From contig NC_134360.1 in NCBI RefSeq assembly GCF_048569485.1, forward strand, positions 204,845,692-204,909,691: DNA of 64,000 nucleotides, in the 5' to 3' direction. Positions 42,940 through 53,606 of this stretch are shown here, in pieces (the stretch's first letter is position 1; every line of letters starts with the position of its first letter). The notes under the pieces were generated by a model that saw nothing but the letters and a program-made list of their open reading frames with translations, had not been told where the DNA came from and made no database searches. Made by a program: the position numbers and the translations under genes. Source of the DNA: Anomaloglossus baeobatrachus (Eukaryota; Chordata; Amphibia; Anura; Aromobatidae).

Positions 42940-43761
42940 GCTTCCATTCCTCTACCCAGAGCACCACAATCCTGCCACTGTACCCTCTTGTCCTCTGCAC
43001 ACTCCAACTCATTCTAACTAAGCCATTATACTAGCAAACACTCAGTGTACCTAGTGGCATCCTATACGTGGCTATTGGACTTTGCTATAGTCCCACTAGT
43101 GCCAAGACATTTGCAGAGCACGTCTGCCTGCGTTGCACACTCCAACTAATTATAACGAAGCCATTATACTAGCACACACTCAGTGTACCTAGTGGCATCC
43201 TATACGTGGCTATTGGACTTTGCTATAGTCCCACTAGTGCCAAGACATTTGCAGAGCGCATCTGCCTGCGTTGCACACTCCAACTAATTATAACTAAGCC
43301 ATTATACTAGCAAACACTCAGTGTACCTAGTGGCATCCTATACGTGGCTATTGGACTTTGCTATAGTCCCACTAGTGCCAAGACATTTGCAGAGCGCATC
43401 TGCCTGCGTTGCACACTCCAACTAATTATAACTAAGCCATTATACTAGCACACACTCAGTGTACCTAGTGGCATCCTATACGTGGCTATTGGACTTTGCT
43501 ATAGTCCCACTAGTGCCAAGACATTTGCAGAGCGCATCTGCCTGCGTTGCACACTACAACAAATTATAACGAAGCCATTATACTAGCAAACACTCAGTGT
43601 ACCTAGTGGCATCCTATACGTGGCTATTGGACTTTGCTATAGTCCCACTAGTGCCAAGACATTTGCAGAGCGCATCTGCCTGCGTTGCACACTCCAACTA
43701 ATTATAACGAAGCCATTATACTAGCACACACTCAGTGTACCTAGTGGCATCCTATACGTGG
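42940..43761 (+). repeat. 138-bp tandem repeat of the hAT element
   Basis: CATCCTATACGTGGCTATTG recurs at 43058, 43196, 43334, 43472, 43610 and 43748, an exact 138-bp period, with units nearly identical. Two more units follow the inserted 599-bp array (from 47257 and 47395), so at least eight existed in a row. Confidence 0.95.
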
Positions 43762-46700
43762 AAACACCACAAAAAAAGCCAAGATAAATGATATGTGCAC
43801 ACACAGAATGTGGTGAGCCTTCCTCATAAAGATGGCTGCAGCCGAGGTGCAAGATGCTGATGTCACAGCCACTCAACCTCCACACTAGGGGGGAGGGGTG
43901 GCTGCTTAGCATAAGACATGCACACTAATAAGGCTTGCACTGGGAGCCCATCATATAATGAGTGAAATGCACAGTGTCTGAACTGTAACCTATAAATGAC
44001 GCCAGAAACCCAGGTCAGGCGGGCAAAACAGCACTATATAGGTGCATCTCGCACGGATACACGAGACGCAGTGTCTGAATTAAGGCCTATAAATGACGCA
44101 CAACACCAGGGTCCAGGCGGGTTAGTTAGCACTATGAGTACATAACACATGACAGGCTCACCATTTAACCACCTGAATTCAAAAGGTCCACACACATCCT
44201 GCAAAAATGGATAAAATGTGCCATACCTCAAATAGTGAGATATTAGTTTATATTTTGGCCCAAAATATGTAAGCTCGCAATCCGTTCGTCAAGGATTCTC
44301 ACACTTGCGAGTCCCTACACTGAATTAGTTAGAAAAACCACAAAGAACTATATCAAAAAAACACCACAAAAAAAGCCAAGATAAATGATATGTGCACACA
44401 CAGAATGTGGTGAGCCTTCCTCATAAAGATGGCTGCAGCCGAGGTGCAAGATGCTGATGTCACAGCCACTCAACCTCCACACTAGGGGGGAGGGGTGGCT
44501 GCTTAGCATAAGACATGCACACTAATAAGGCTTGCACTGGGAGCCCATCATATAATGAGTGAAATGCACAGTGTCTGAACTGTAACCTATAAATGACGCC
44601 AGAAACCCAGGTCAGGCGGGCAAAACAGCACTATATAGGTGCATCTCGCACGGATACACGAGACGCACAGTGTCTGAATTAAGGCCTATAAATGACGCAC
44701 AACACCAGGGTCCAGGCGGGTTAGTTAGCACTATGAGTACATAACACATGACAGGCTCACCATTTAACCACCTGAATTCAAAAGGTCCACACACATCCTG
44801 CAAAAATGGATAAAATGTGCCATACCTCAAATAGTGAGATATTAGTTTATATTTTGGCCCAAACTAATTCAGTGTAGGGACTCGCAAGTGTGAGAATCCT
44901 TGACGAACGGATTGCGAGCTTACATATTTTGGGCCAAAATATAAACTAATATCTCACTATTTGAGGTATGGCACATTTTATCCATTTTTGCAGGATGTGT
45001 GTGGACCTTTTGAATTCAGGTGGTTAAATGGTGAGCCTGTCATGTGTTATGTACTCATAGTGCTAACTAACCCGCCTGGACCCTGGTGTTGTGCGTCATA
45101 TATAGGCCTTAATTCAGACACTGTGCGTCTCGTGTATCCGTGCGAGATGCACCTATATAGTGCTGTTTTGCCCGCCTGACCTGGGTTTCTGGCGTCATTT
45201 ATAGGTTACAGTTCAGACACTGTGCATTTCACTCATTATATGATGGGCTCCCAGTGCAAGCCTTATTAGTGTGCATGTCTTATGCTAAGCAGCCACCCCT
45301 CCCCCCTAGTGTGGAGGTTGAGTGGCTGTGACATCAGCATCTTGCACCTCGGCTGCAGCCATCTTTATGAGGAAGGCTCACCACATTCTGTGTGTGCACA
45401 TATCATTTATCTTGGCTTTTTTTGTGGTGTTTTTTTGATATAGTTCTTTGTGGTTTTTCTAACTAATTCAGTGTAGGGACTCGCAAGTGTGAGAATCCTT
45501 GACGAACGGATTGCGAGCTTACATATTTTGGGCCAAAATATAAACTAATATCTCACTATTTGAGGTATGGCACATTTTATCCATTTTTGCAGGATGTGTG
45601 TGGACCTTTTGAATTCAGGTGGTTAAATGGTGAGCCTGTCATGTGTTATGTACTCATAGTGCTAACTAACCCGCCTGGACCCTGGTGTTGTGCGTCATTT
45701 ATAGGCCTTAATTCAGACACTGTGCGTCTCGTGTATCCGTGCGAGATGCACCTATATAGTGCTGTTTTGCCCGCCTGACCTGGGTTTCTGGCGTCATTTA
45801 TAGGTTACAGTTCAGACACTGTGCATTTCACTCATTATATGATGGGCTCCCAGTGCAAGCCTTATTAGTGTGCATGTCTTATGCTAAGCAGCCACCCCTC
45901 CCCCCTAGTGTGGAGGTTGAGTGGCTGTGACATCAGCATCTTGCACCTCGGCTGCAGCCATCTTTATGAGGAAGGCTCACCACATTCTGTGTGTGCACAT
46001 ATCATTTATCTTGGCTTTTTTTGTGGTGTTTTTTTGATATAGTTCTTTGTGGTTTTTCTAACTAATTCAGTGTAGGGACTCGCAAGTGTGAGAATCCTTG
46101 ACGAACGGATTGCGAGCTTACATATTTTGGGCCAAAATATAAACTAATATCTCACTATTTGAGGTATGGCACATTTTATCCATTTTTGCAGGATGTGTGT
46201 GGACCTTTTGAATTCAGGTGGTTAAATGGTGAGCCTGTCATGTGTTATGTACTCATAGTGCTAACTAACCCGCCTGGACCCTGGTGTTGTGCGTCATTTA
46301 TAGGCCTTAATTCAGACACTGTGCGTCTCGTGTATCCGTGCGAGATGCACCTATATAGTGCTGTTTTGCCCGCCTGACCTGGGTTTCTGGCGTCATTTAT
46401 AGGTTACAGTTCAGACACTGTGCATTTCACTCATTATATGATGGGCTCCCAGTGCAAGCCTTATTAGTGTGCATGTCTTATGCTAAGCAGCCACCCCTCC
46501 CCCCTAGTGTGGAGGTTGAGTGGCTGTGACATCAGCATCTTGCACCTCGGCTGCAGCCATCTTTATGAGGAAGGCTCACCACATTCTGTGTGTGCACATA
46601 TCATTTATCTTGGCTTTTTTTGTGGTGTTTTTTTGATATAGTTCTTTGTGGTTTTTCTAACTAATTCAGTGTAGGGACTCGCAAGTGTGAGAATCCTTGA

Positions 46701-47256
46701 CGAACGGATTGCGAGCTTACATATTTTGGGCCAAAATATAAACTAATATCTCACTATTTGAGGTATGGCACATTTTATCCATTTTTGCAGGATGTGTGTG
46801 GACCTTTTGAATTCAGGTGGTTAAATGGTGAGCCTGTCATGTGTTATGTACTCATAGTGCTAACTAACCCGCCTGGACCCTGGTGTTGTGCGTCATTTAT
46901 AGGCCTTAATTCAGACACTGTGCGTCTCGTGTATCCGTGCGAGATGCACCTATATAGTGCTGTTTTGCCCGCCTGACCTGGGTTTCTGGCGTCATTTATA
47001 GGTTACAGTTCAGACACTGTGCATTTCACTCATTATATGATGGGCTCCCAGTGCAAGCCTTATTAGTGTGCATGTCTTATGCTAAGCAGCCACCCCTCCC
47101 CCCTAGTGTGGAGGTTGAGTGGCTGTGACATCAGCATCTTGCACCTCGGCTGCAGCCATCTTTATGAGGAAGGCTCACCACATTCTGTGTGTGCACATAT
47201 CATTTATCTTGGCTTTTTTTGTGGTGTTTTTTTGATATAGTTCTTTGTGGTTTTTC
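43762..47256. repeat. 599-bp-unit array, two inverted plus four direct copies
   Basis: About 5.8 copies of one 599-bp unit. Two lie on the minus strand (about 43762-44329 and 44330-44863), then four on the plus strand (44864-47256), meeting head to head at about 44863. Copies are almost identical; I noticed only GTCATATATAGG for GTCATTTATAGG and one 2-bp deletion. Each unit has an internal duplication of about 105 bp around GCGTCATTTATAGG, ending CAGACACTGTGC. A 72-aa frame (MRYGTFYPFLQ...) recurs in every unit but has no known domain. The array interrupts the hAT 138-bp repeat and is flanked by the same 14 bp, CATCCTATACGTGG. Confidence 0.95.
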
Positions 47257-47490
47257 CATCCTATACGTGGCTATTGGACTTTGCTATAGTCCCACTAGGG
47301 CCAAGACATTTGCAGAGCACATCTGCCTGCATTGCACACTCCAAGTTTTTTAAACGAAGCCATTATACTAGCAAACACTCAGTGTACCTAGTGGCATCCT
47401 ATACGTGGCTATTGGACTTTGCTATAGTCCCACTAGTGCCAAGACATTTGCAGCACGTCTGCCTGCGTTGCACACTCCAACGAATTATAA
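47257..47490 (+). repeat. 138-bp tandem repeat of the hAT element, right-hand units
   Basis: Continues the repeat after the 599-bp array, with units starting at 47257 and 47395. The second is incomplete and runs into the transposase leader. Confidence 0.9.
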
Positions 47491-47621
47491 CTAAGTTACA
47501 TTGTCAGGGATATTTATTCTTTATTATTCTGCTGTTAATAAAGCTAGACCACCACTGCAATCTTCACCACCTCTCAATTTTTACTACCACATTTTCAGTC
47601 CACAATCTTGTCGCAATCAAC

Positions 47622-50600
47622 ATGAGTGGCAAAATGACAGATGCTGGTGGAAAGGGGAAGAGGCGTGGTGGAAAAGGCAAAAAATGTTTTGTCAGTGGGG
47701 AAGGTGGCAAAGCTCCATTATCATCTGCTGAAGATAGACCATCTACTAGCAAAAGTAAGATGTCTACTACTTATTGTGGACAATCCGATGTGCTCCCTTT
47801 TTTACGGACACGAACAAGAGGAACAAAGGTAGATGATGGGCAAAAAAGGAAAATGCTTGAATGGATCTCAAGTGGTCCAACAAGTGCCCTCTCAGCCACT
47901 TCAAGTACCGCATCCAAAAAACACCATTCCTCTGAGTTGTCATCCCAATCACACTTGATTTCTCCCAGCTCTGAAGTCTCCATCAGCCCTGCACAGTATG
48001 GTGGAACTGAGATGGCTGAGTCTGCAGAGCTGTTCAGTCACACTATAGCCTGGGAATCAGAGGTCTGCTCCCAAGCTACAGTGAGTACAGAACAGGAAAT
48101 GGTCTGCAGTGATGCCCAGAACCTTTGTGACTCAGATTCAGGCCGTGAGGACCAAGTTTCTGAGCATAATGTTGACCCTTTGTCACAAACTGTAACACCT
48201 GTGGTTATAGACAATGAGGAACATACTGATGAAGATGAGACGCAGATACCCGATTGGGATGACAACTTAAATATTCGGTCAGGGCAAGAAGAGGCTCGGT
48301 CTGAGGGGGAGGGGAGTGCAAACACAACAATTGATGATGACGTTCTAGATCCCACCTACTGTCAACCCCCAGTCAGGCACTCGAGGAGGTCAACAGAGGC
48401 GGTGGAGGAGGATGCAACCGACGACGAAGTTACCTTGCGCCTTCCTGGACAGAGTCGGAGCACTGGTAGCACGTCTACAACTGCATCCTCAGCCACCACT
48501 CTGCCTATGAGCATTATTCGGGGTGGATCAACAGGTCGCATGGCCTCTAAGCCTTGCCTAGCCTGGGCCTTTTTTCACATCGAAAAAGATCGCCCAACTC
48601 ATGTGATATGTAACATTTGTCATGATTCTGTTAGTAGAGGTCAAAACCTCAGCAGTTTGACAACTTCTTCCATGAATCGTCACATGAATAAATATCATAA
48701 GTCCCGGTGGGAAGCTCACCGTGCTGCAATGCCGGCTAGCGGAGCGAACCATCCACCGCCCGCCCCTTCCAGTGCATCCGCGCGCTCTTCATCTTCTAGG
48801 ACTGTGGGGACAGCTGTCACACCTGTTTTTCCACGCAAAACTTCCACCACTGTAACCGCAACAGGCAGTTTGCTTGTAAGGTCGTCAGTTGGTTTGGAAG
48901 GGGAAACAAGTGAGTGTGTACAGCTCTCTCAGACATCGATAGCACCAACGTTGGATGAAGGCAACATCATGTCTCCGCCTGCACTTTCCTCACAAACCTG
49001 CATTTTTCCAGGGACACCCTACTCAACACCGTCTACACACAGCAGCCAGATCTCTGTCCCTCAGATGTGGTCAAATAAAAGGCCACTTCCTCCGACCCAT
49101 GACAAAGCTAAGAGGTTGACTCTATCCCTCTGTAAGCTGTTGGCTACCGAAATGCTGCCTTTCCGCCTAGTGGACACACAGGATTTTAGAGACCTTATGT
49201 CTGTCGCTGTGCCCCAGTACCAGATGCCTAGTCGCCACTACTTCTCTAAGAAAGGTGTGCCCGCGCTACACCAGCATGTCGCACACAACATCACCGCTTC
49301 CTTGAGAAACTCTGTGTGTGAACGGGTGCATTTCACCACCGATACTTGGACCAGTAAGCATGGACAGGGACGTTACATGTCGCTGACTGGGCACTGGGTA
49401 ACTATGGTGATAGATGGTGAAGGGTCTGCTGCACAAGTCTTGCCGTCCCCACGACTTGTGTGTCAATCCTCTGTCTGTCCAAGTTCCGCCACAGCTTCTG
49501 CATCCTCCACCTCATCTGGGTCCTCCACCTCCGCCCCAAGCCTGCCTGGTCAGGCCACCAGCGTTCTCACTGCGCAGAAGGAATCACGCACGCCTCATTA
49601 CTATGCTGGCAGCCGAGCGCAACGGCATCAGGCGGTCTTTAGCTTGACATGTCTTGGTAATAAGAGTCACACAGCTGAGGAGTTGTGGTCAGCTCTGCGG
49701 TCCGAGTTTAATAAATGGTTGTCTCCACTCAACCTGCAGCCTGGTAAGGCCGTGTGCGACAATGCTGCAAACCTGGGTGCGGCCCTTCGCCTGGGCAAGG
49801 TGACACACGTACCTTGTATGGCTCACGTGTTGAACCTTGTCGTGCAGCAATTTTTAACACACTATCCCGGCCTAGATGGCCTTCTGAACAGGGCACGAAA
49901 ACTGTCTGCTCACTTCCGGCGTTCAAGCGCCGCAGCTGAGCGACTTGCATCGCTCCAGAAGTCTTTCGGCCTGCCGGTTCATCGCCTGAAATGCGATGTG
50001 GCGACACGCTGGAATTCAACTCTACACATGTTACAGCGACTGTGGCAGCACCGCAGAGCCCTGGTGCAATACGTCATGACGTATAGCCTGGGCCAACGAG
50101 ATGCAGAGGTGGGGCAGATCACCCTGATGGAGTGGTCTCAGATCAAGGACCTATGCACCCTTCTGCACAGTTTCGACATGGCGACGAATATGTTTAGCTC
50201 TGACAATGCCATTATCAGCATGACGATTCCAGTCATTTACATGCTGGAGCACACGCTAAACACTATTCGGAGTCAGGGGGTGGGACAACATGAAGGGGAG
50301 GAACTACAGGAGGATTCATATGTGCAAGGGACAACAACATCACCAAGATCCAGACGTTCATCATCACCAACGCAGCAGGCATGGGACCATGGGGAACAGG
50401 GATCGACAAGGGCGCATAGTAGCAGGCGAAATGTTGAGCAAGGTGCAGGAGAACATGAAGAAATGGAGGACGAACTGTCCATGGACATGGAAGACTCAGC
50501 GGATGAGGGAGACCTTGGTCAAATTTCAGTTGAAAGAGGTTGGGGGGAGATGTCAGAGGAAGAAAGAACGGTTAGCACCTCTATGCCACAAACACAGCGT

Positions 50601-51068
50601 GGACTTGGTCCGCATGGCTGCGCAAGACACATGAGTGCCTTCTTGTTGCACTACCTCCAACATGACAGTCGTATTGTCAAAATTAGAAGTGATGATGACT
50701 ACTGGATTGCCACACTATTAGATCCCCGGTACAAGTCCAAATTTTGTGACATAATTCCAGCCATAGAAAGGGACGCACGTATGCAGGAGTATCAGCAGAA
50801 GCTGTTACTCGATCTTAGCTCGGCTTTTCCACTAAACAACCGTGCAGGTGCAGGGAGGGAATCTCCCAGTTGTAACTTGACAAACATGGGACGGTCTCGT
50901 CATCTTCACCAGTCTACCCGTACCAGTAGGACCGTATCTGGTGCCGGTAACAGCAATTTTATGGAATATTTTCATAATTTTTTTAGACCCTCTTTTGCAA
51001 GGCCACCAGAGACAACAAGTCTGACACATACTCAACGGCTGGAGAGGATGATACAGGAGTATCTCTAA
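47622..51068 (+). CDS. hAT transposase with BED zinc finger (1148 aa, C-terminus cut)
   Basis: Cut-and-paste transposase of the hAT element. I start at the Met of MSGKMTDAGG (47622); the open frame continues upstream only through tandem repeats. Residues 1-300 are Ser/acidic-rich. A BED finger lies at about 307-366 (CNICHDSVSRG, then MNRHMNKYH). The RNase-H-like core has its first Asp in TTDTWTSKHG (about 572) and its second in VCDNAANLG (about 711), with CMAHVLNLVVQ and ATRWNSTL following. An acidic insert occurs at about 890-990. The frame stops at 51068, before the C-terminal dimerisation region that carries the third catalytic acid and is found in another frame just downstream. At 1148 aa it is long for a hAT transposase because of the N-terminal and internal acidic regions. 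Confidence 0.9.
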   Translation: MSGKMTDAGGKGKRRGGKGKKCFVSGEGGKAPLSSAEDRPSTSKSKMSTTYCGQSDVLPFLRTRTRGTKVDDGQKRKMLEWISSGPTSALSATSSTASKKHHSSELSSQSHLISPSSEVSISPAQYGGTEMAESAELFSHTIAWESEVCSQATVSTEQEMVCSDAQNLCDSDSGREDQVSEHNVDPLSQTVTPVVIDNEEHTDEDETQIPDWDDNLNIRSGQEEARSEGEGSANTTIDDDVLDPTYCQPPVRHSRRSTEAVEEDATDDEVTLRLPGQSRSTGSTSTTASSATTLPMSIIRGGSTGRMASKPCLAWAFFHIEKDRPTHVICNICHDSVSRGQNLSSLTTSSMNRHMNKYHKSRWEAHRAAMPASGANHPPPAPSSASARSSSSRTVGTAVTPVFPRKTSTTVTATGSLLVRSSVGLEGETSECVQLSQTSIAPTLDEGNIMSPPALSSQTCIFPGTPYSTPSTHSSQISVPQMWSNKRPLPPTHDKAKRLTLSLCKLLATEMLPFRLVDTQDFRDLMSVAVPQYQMPSRHYFSKKGVPALHQHVAHNITASLRNSVCERVHFTTDTWTSKHGQGRYMSLTGHWVTMVIDGEGSAAQVLPSPRLVCQSSVCPSSATASASSTSSGSSTSAPSLPGQATSVLTAQKESRTPHYYAGSRAQRHQAVFSLTCLGNKSHTAEELWSALRSEFNKWLSPLNLQPGKAVCDNAANLGAALRLGKVTHVPCMAHVLNLVVQQFLTHYPGLDGLLNRARKLSAHFRRSSAAAERLASLQKSFGLPVHRLKCDVATRWNSTLHMLQRLWQHRRALVQYVMTYSLGQRDAEVGQITLMEWSQIKDLCTLLHSFDMATNMFSSDNAIISMTIPVIYMLEHTLNTIRSQGVGQHEGEELQEDSYVQGTTTSPRSRRSSSPTQQAWDHGEQGSTRAHSSRRNVEQGAGEHEEMEDELSMDMEDSADEGDLGQISVERGWGEMSEEERTVSTSMPQTQRGLGPHGCARHMSAFLLHYLQHDSRIVKIRSDDDYWIATLLDPRYKSKFCDIIPAIERDARMQEYQQKLLLDLSSAFPLNNRAGAGRESPSCNLTNMGRSRHLHQSTRTSRTVSGAGNSNFMEYFHNFFRPSFARPPETTSLTHTQRLERMIQEYL

Positions 51069-51346
51069 ATGAACATCGATGCCATGACTGTGCAACTGGA
51101 GCCTTGCTCCTTTTGGGCTTCAAACATAGAAAAATGGCCAAGCTCTCCAGTTACGCCTTGGAGATTTTGTCGTGTCCAGCTGCCAGCGTTGTCTCTGAAC
51201 GTGTATTCAGTGCTGCTGGGTGTGTGCTGACAGATAAGCGCACGCGTCTGTCCAGTGACAATGTGGACAGACTGACGTTCATCAAAATGAACAAGTCATG
51301 GATCCAGAAGGAATTTACTACCCCTGTGTCATCCTGGGGAGAGTAA
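51069..51346 (+). pseudogene. C-terminal hAT dimerisation region, out of frame
   Basis: After the TAA at 51066-51068 the same frame still reads EPCSFWASNIEKWP. A one-base loss near 51140 then shifts to the frame reading KLSSYALEILSCPAAS, VVSERVFSAAG and DNVDRLTFIKMNKSW, the hATC consensus with the conserved Glu of SERVFS. So one stop and one frameshift separate this catalytic residue from the rest. Splicing around the stop is a less likely alternative. Confidence 0.85.
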
Positions 51347-53130
51347 ATGCTTATGGATTTGGAATGTGCTTGATGCAAATCAAAACATCCTGTTTGCAAC
51401 TAGGGCCCAAGTGCTGCCACTGATGGGGTGGGTGTCTGTGTGGCCCAATTTTTGGAAAAAAGGGAGACTCCGCTTGGAGTAACCCTTGCTTGCTGTGTTT
51501 TTAAAAGAAGCCAAGATGAACAGAGCTGGGATCAGGAAAGACTTTGCTACCTACCCCGGTGTCATCCTGGGGACGGATAAGAATGGCGTATTTTTGAATG
51601 TGCTTGATGCAAATCTAGCTGTGAAGTGTACAACTGGGGCACAACTGCTGCCACTGAAGGGGTGGGTGTGTGTGGGCCCAATTTTTGGAAAAAAGGGAGA
51701 CTCCGCTTGGAGTAACCCTTGCTTGCTGTGTTTTTAAAAGAAGCCAAGATGAACAGAGCTGGGATCAGGAAAGACTTTGCTACCTACCCCGGTGTCATCC
51801 TGGGGACGGATAAGAATGGCGTATTTTTGAATGTGCTTGATGCAAATCAAAACATCCTGTTTGCAACTAGGGCCCAAGTGCTGCCACTGATGGGGTGGGT
51901 GTCTGTGTGGCCCAATTTTTGGAAAAAAAGGGAGACTCCGCTTGGAGTAACCCTTGCTTACATTGTTTTTAAAAGAAGCCAAGATGAACAAGTCATGGAT
52001 CAGCAAAGACTTTATCTACGTACCCCGGTGTCATCCTGGGGACGGATAAGAATGGCGTATTTTTGAATGTGCTTGATGCAAATCAAAACATCCTGTTTGC
52101 AACTAGGGCCCAAATGCTGCCACTGATGGGGTGGGTGTCTGTGTGGCCCAATTTTTGGAAAAAAGGGAGACTCCGCTTGGAGTAACCCTTGCTTGCTGTG
52201 TTTTTAAAAGAAGCCAAGATGAACAGAGCTGGGATCAGGAAAGACTTTGCTACCTACCCCGGTGTCATCCTGGGGACGGATAAGAATGGCGTATTTTTGA
52301 ATGTGCTTGATGCAAATCTAGCTGTGAAGTGTACAACTGGGGCACAACTGCTGCCACTGAAGGGGTGGGTGTGTGTGGGCCCAATTTTTGGAAAAAAGGG
52401 AGACTCCGCTTGGAGTAACCCTTGCTTGCTGTGTTTTTAAAAGAAGCCAAGATGAACAGAGCTGGGATCAGGAAAGACGTTGCTACCTACCCCGGTGTCA
52501 TCCTGGGGACGGATAAGAATGGCGTATTTTTGAATGTGCTTGATGCAAATCAAAACATCCTGTTTGCAACTAGGGCCCAAGTGCTGCCACTGATGGGGTG
52601 GGTGTCTGTGTGGCCCAATTTTTGGAAAAAAAGGGAGACTCCGCTTGGAGTAACCCTTGCTTACATTGTTTTTAAAAGAAGCCAAGATGAACAAGTCATG
52701 GATCAGCAAAGACTTTATCTACGTACCCCGGTGTCATCCTGGGGACGGATAAGAATGGCGTATTTTTGAATGTGCTTGATGCAAATCAAAACATCCTGTT
52801 TGCAACTAGGGCCCAAGTGCTGCCACTGATGGGGTGGGTGTCTGTGTGGCCCAATTTTTGGAAAAAAGGGAGACTCCGCTTGGAGTAACCCTTGCTTGCT
52901 GTGTTTTTAAAAGAAGCCAAGATGAACAGAGCTGGGATCAGGAAAGACTTTGCTACCTACCCCGGTGTCATCCTGGGGACGGATAAGAATGGCGTATTTT
53001 TGAATGTGCTTGATGCAAATGTAGCTGTGAAGTGTACAACTGGGGCACAACTGCTGCCACTGAAGGGGTGGGTGTGTGTGTGGCCCAATTTTTGGAAAAA
53101 AGGGAGACTCCGCTTGGAGTCACCTTGCGG
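51288..53130 (+). repeat. Tandem array derived from the transposase 3' end (703-bp higher-order unit)
   Basis: The end of the transposase frame (ATGAACAAGTCATGGATC, then TGTCATCCTGGGGA and GTGCTTGATGCAAAT) is the first of eight monomers of about 234 bp, starting near 51288, 51514, 51747, 51983, 52217, 52450, 52686 and 52920. Three monomer types form a 703-bp higher-order unit: the frame MLAVFLKEAKMNRAGIRKDF recurs at 51486, 52189 and 52892, and again at 51719 and 52422. Copies are nearly identical. The short frames inside are remnants of the transposase tail. Confidence 0.95.
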
Positions 53131-53324
53131 TGTTTTACATGATTTTAGAAGGGCGTGCCATGCCTATATCTGTGTGTCCTCCTCTTTTTCCTTGTCCAGC
53201 TGTTTTGTTTTCGCATGAGTATATGTCCTTGTCACTTTCCAATGTGTTTGAGTTGTTTGTCACCTTTAGGACACCTTTGAGGGTGTTTTCTAGGTGTTTT
53301 TCTGTGTTTGTGATTGCCTGCCAT

Positions 53325-53440
53325 TGTTTCCTATGCAGTTCGAGTTCGGTTCGTCGAACGTTCGACGAACCGAACTCGAACGGGAGGTCCGTTCGGCGAA
53401 CCAACCTCGAGCCGAACCGCGACCGGTTCGCTCATCTCTA
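53325..53440 (+). repeat. Right terminal and subterminal repeats of the hAT element
   Basis: Dense in GTTCG and CGAAC words in both orientations, including the perfect hairpin GTTCGTCGAACGTTCGACGAAC near 53346. It ends GCTCATCTCTA before the target duplication CTCATAAA. It mirrors the GTTCG-rich left end. Confidence 0.8.
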
Positions 53441-53606
53441 CTCATAAAACAAGATTTTTTTTCCTCCCGGAAGGTTATAGGCTTCTTTTCAAAGTTTTTC
53501 ATAGCATCTTAATGATGCTTAGATGATGGCTAGAAAAAGAAATAGAAAAAAGCCAAAAGTATTGGATTGAACAGCTATGGTTACATAGGAGCTGACTGTA
53601 TTGAAA

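Larger units (their letters stand above)
42202..53440 (+). mobile_element. hAT transposon, both ends intact, 11.2 kb
   Basis: Ends TAGAGTTGAGCGCGG (left) and TAGAGATGAGCGAACCGG (right, inverted) are flanked by a perfect 8-bp target duplication, CTCATAAA (42194-42201 and 53441-53448), the hAT hallmark. It encodes a BED-finger hAT transposase on the plus strand. It is several times longer than usual for hAT elements because of three arrays: a 138-bp repeat near the left end, a 3.5-kb array of 599-bp units inserted in that repeat, and a repeat of about 234 bp after the transposase. Confidence 0.95.

Noticed and set aside
44961-46976. 72-aa frame MRYGTFYPFLQ... conserved in six 599-bp units
   Set aside because: The whole unit is almost identical, so conservation of the frame is no evidence of coding. 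There is no domain or signal, and it lies between stops inside a tandem repeat.
43762-47256. 599-bp array as a CRISPR-like or rDNA-spacer array
   Set aside because: There are no short direct repeats with unique spacers and no rRNA sequence. This is eukaryotic intron DNA with whole-unit tandem copies.
47247-47621. N-terminal extension of the hAT transposase frame
   Set aside because: These 125 residues come from the 599-bp unit edge and two 138-bp repeats. The first sensible start is the Met at 47622, after the repeats.
51486-53218. Repeated frames MLAVFLKEAKMNRAG... as small genes
   Set aside because: They are tandem copies of the transposase tail region, with the coding frame lost between units.
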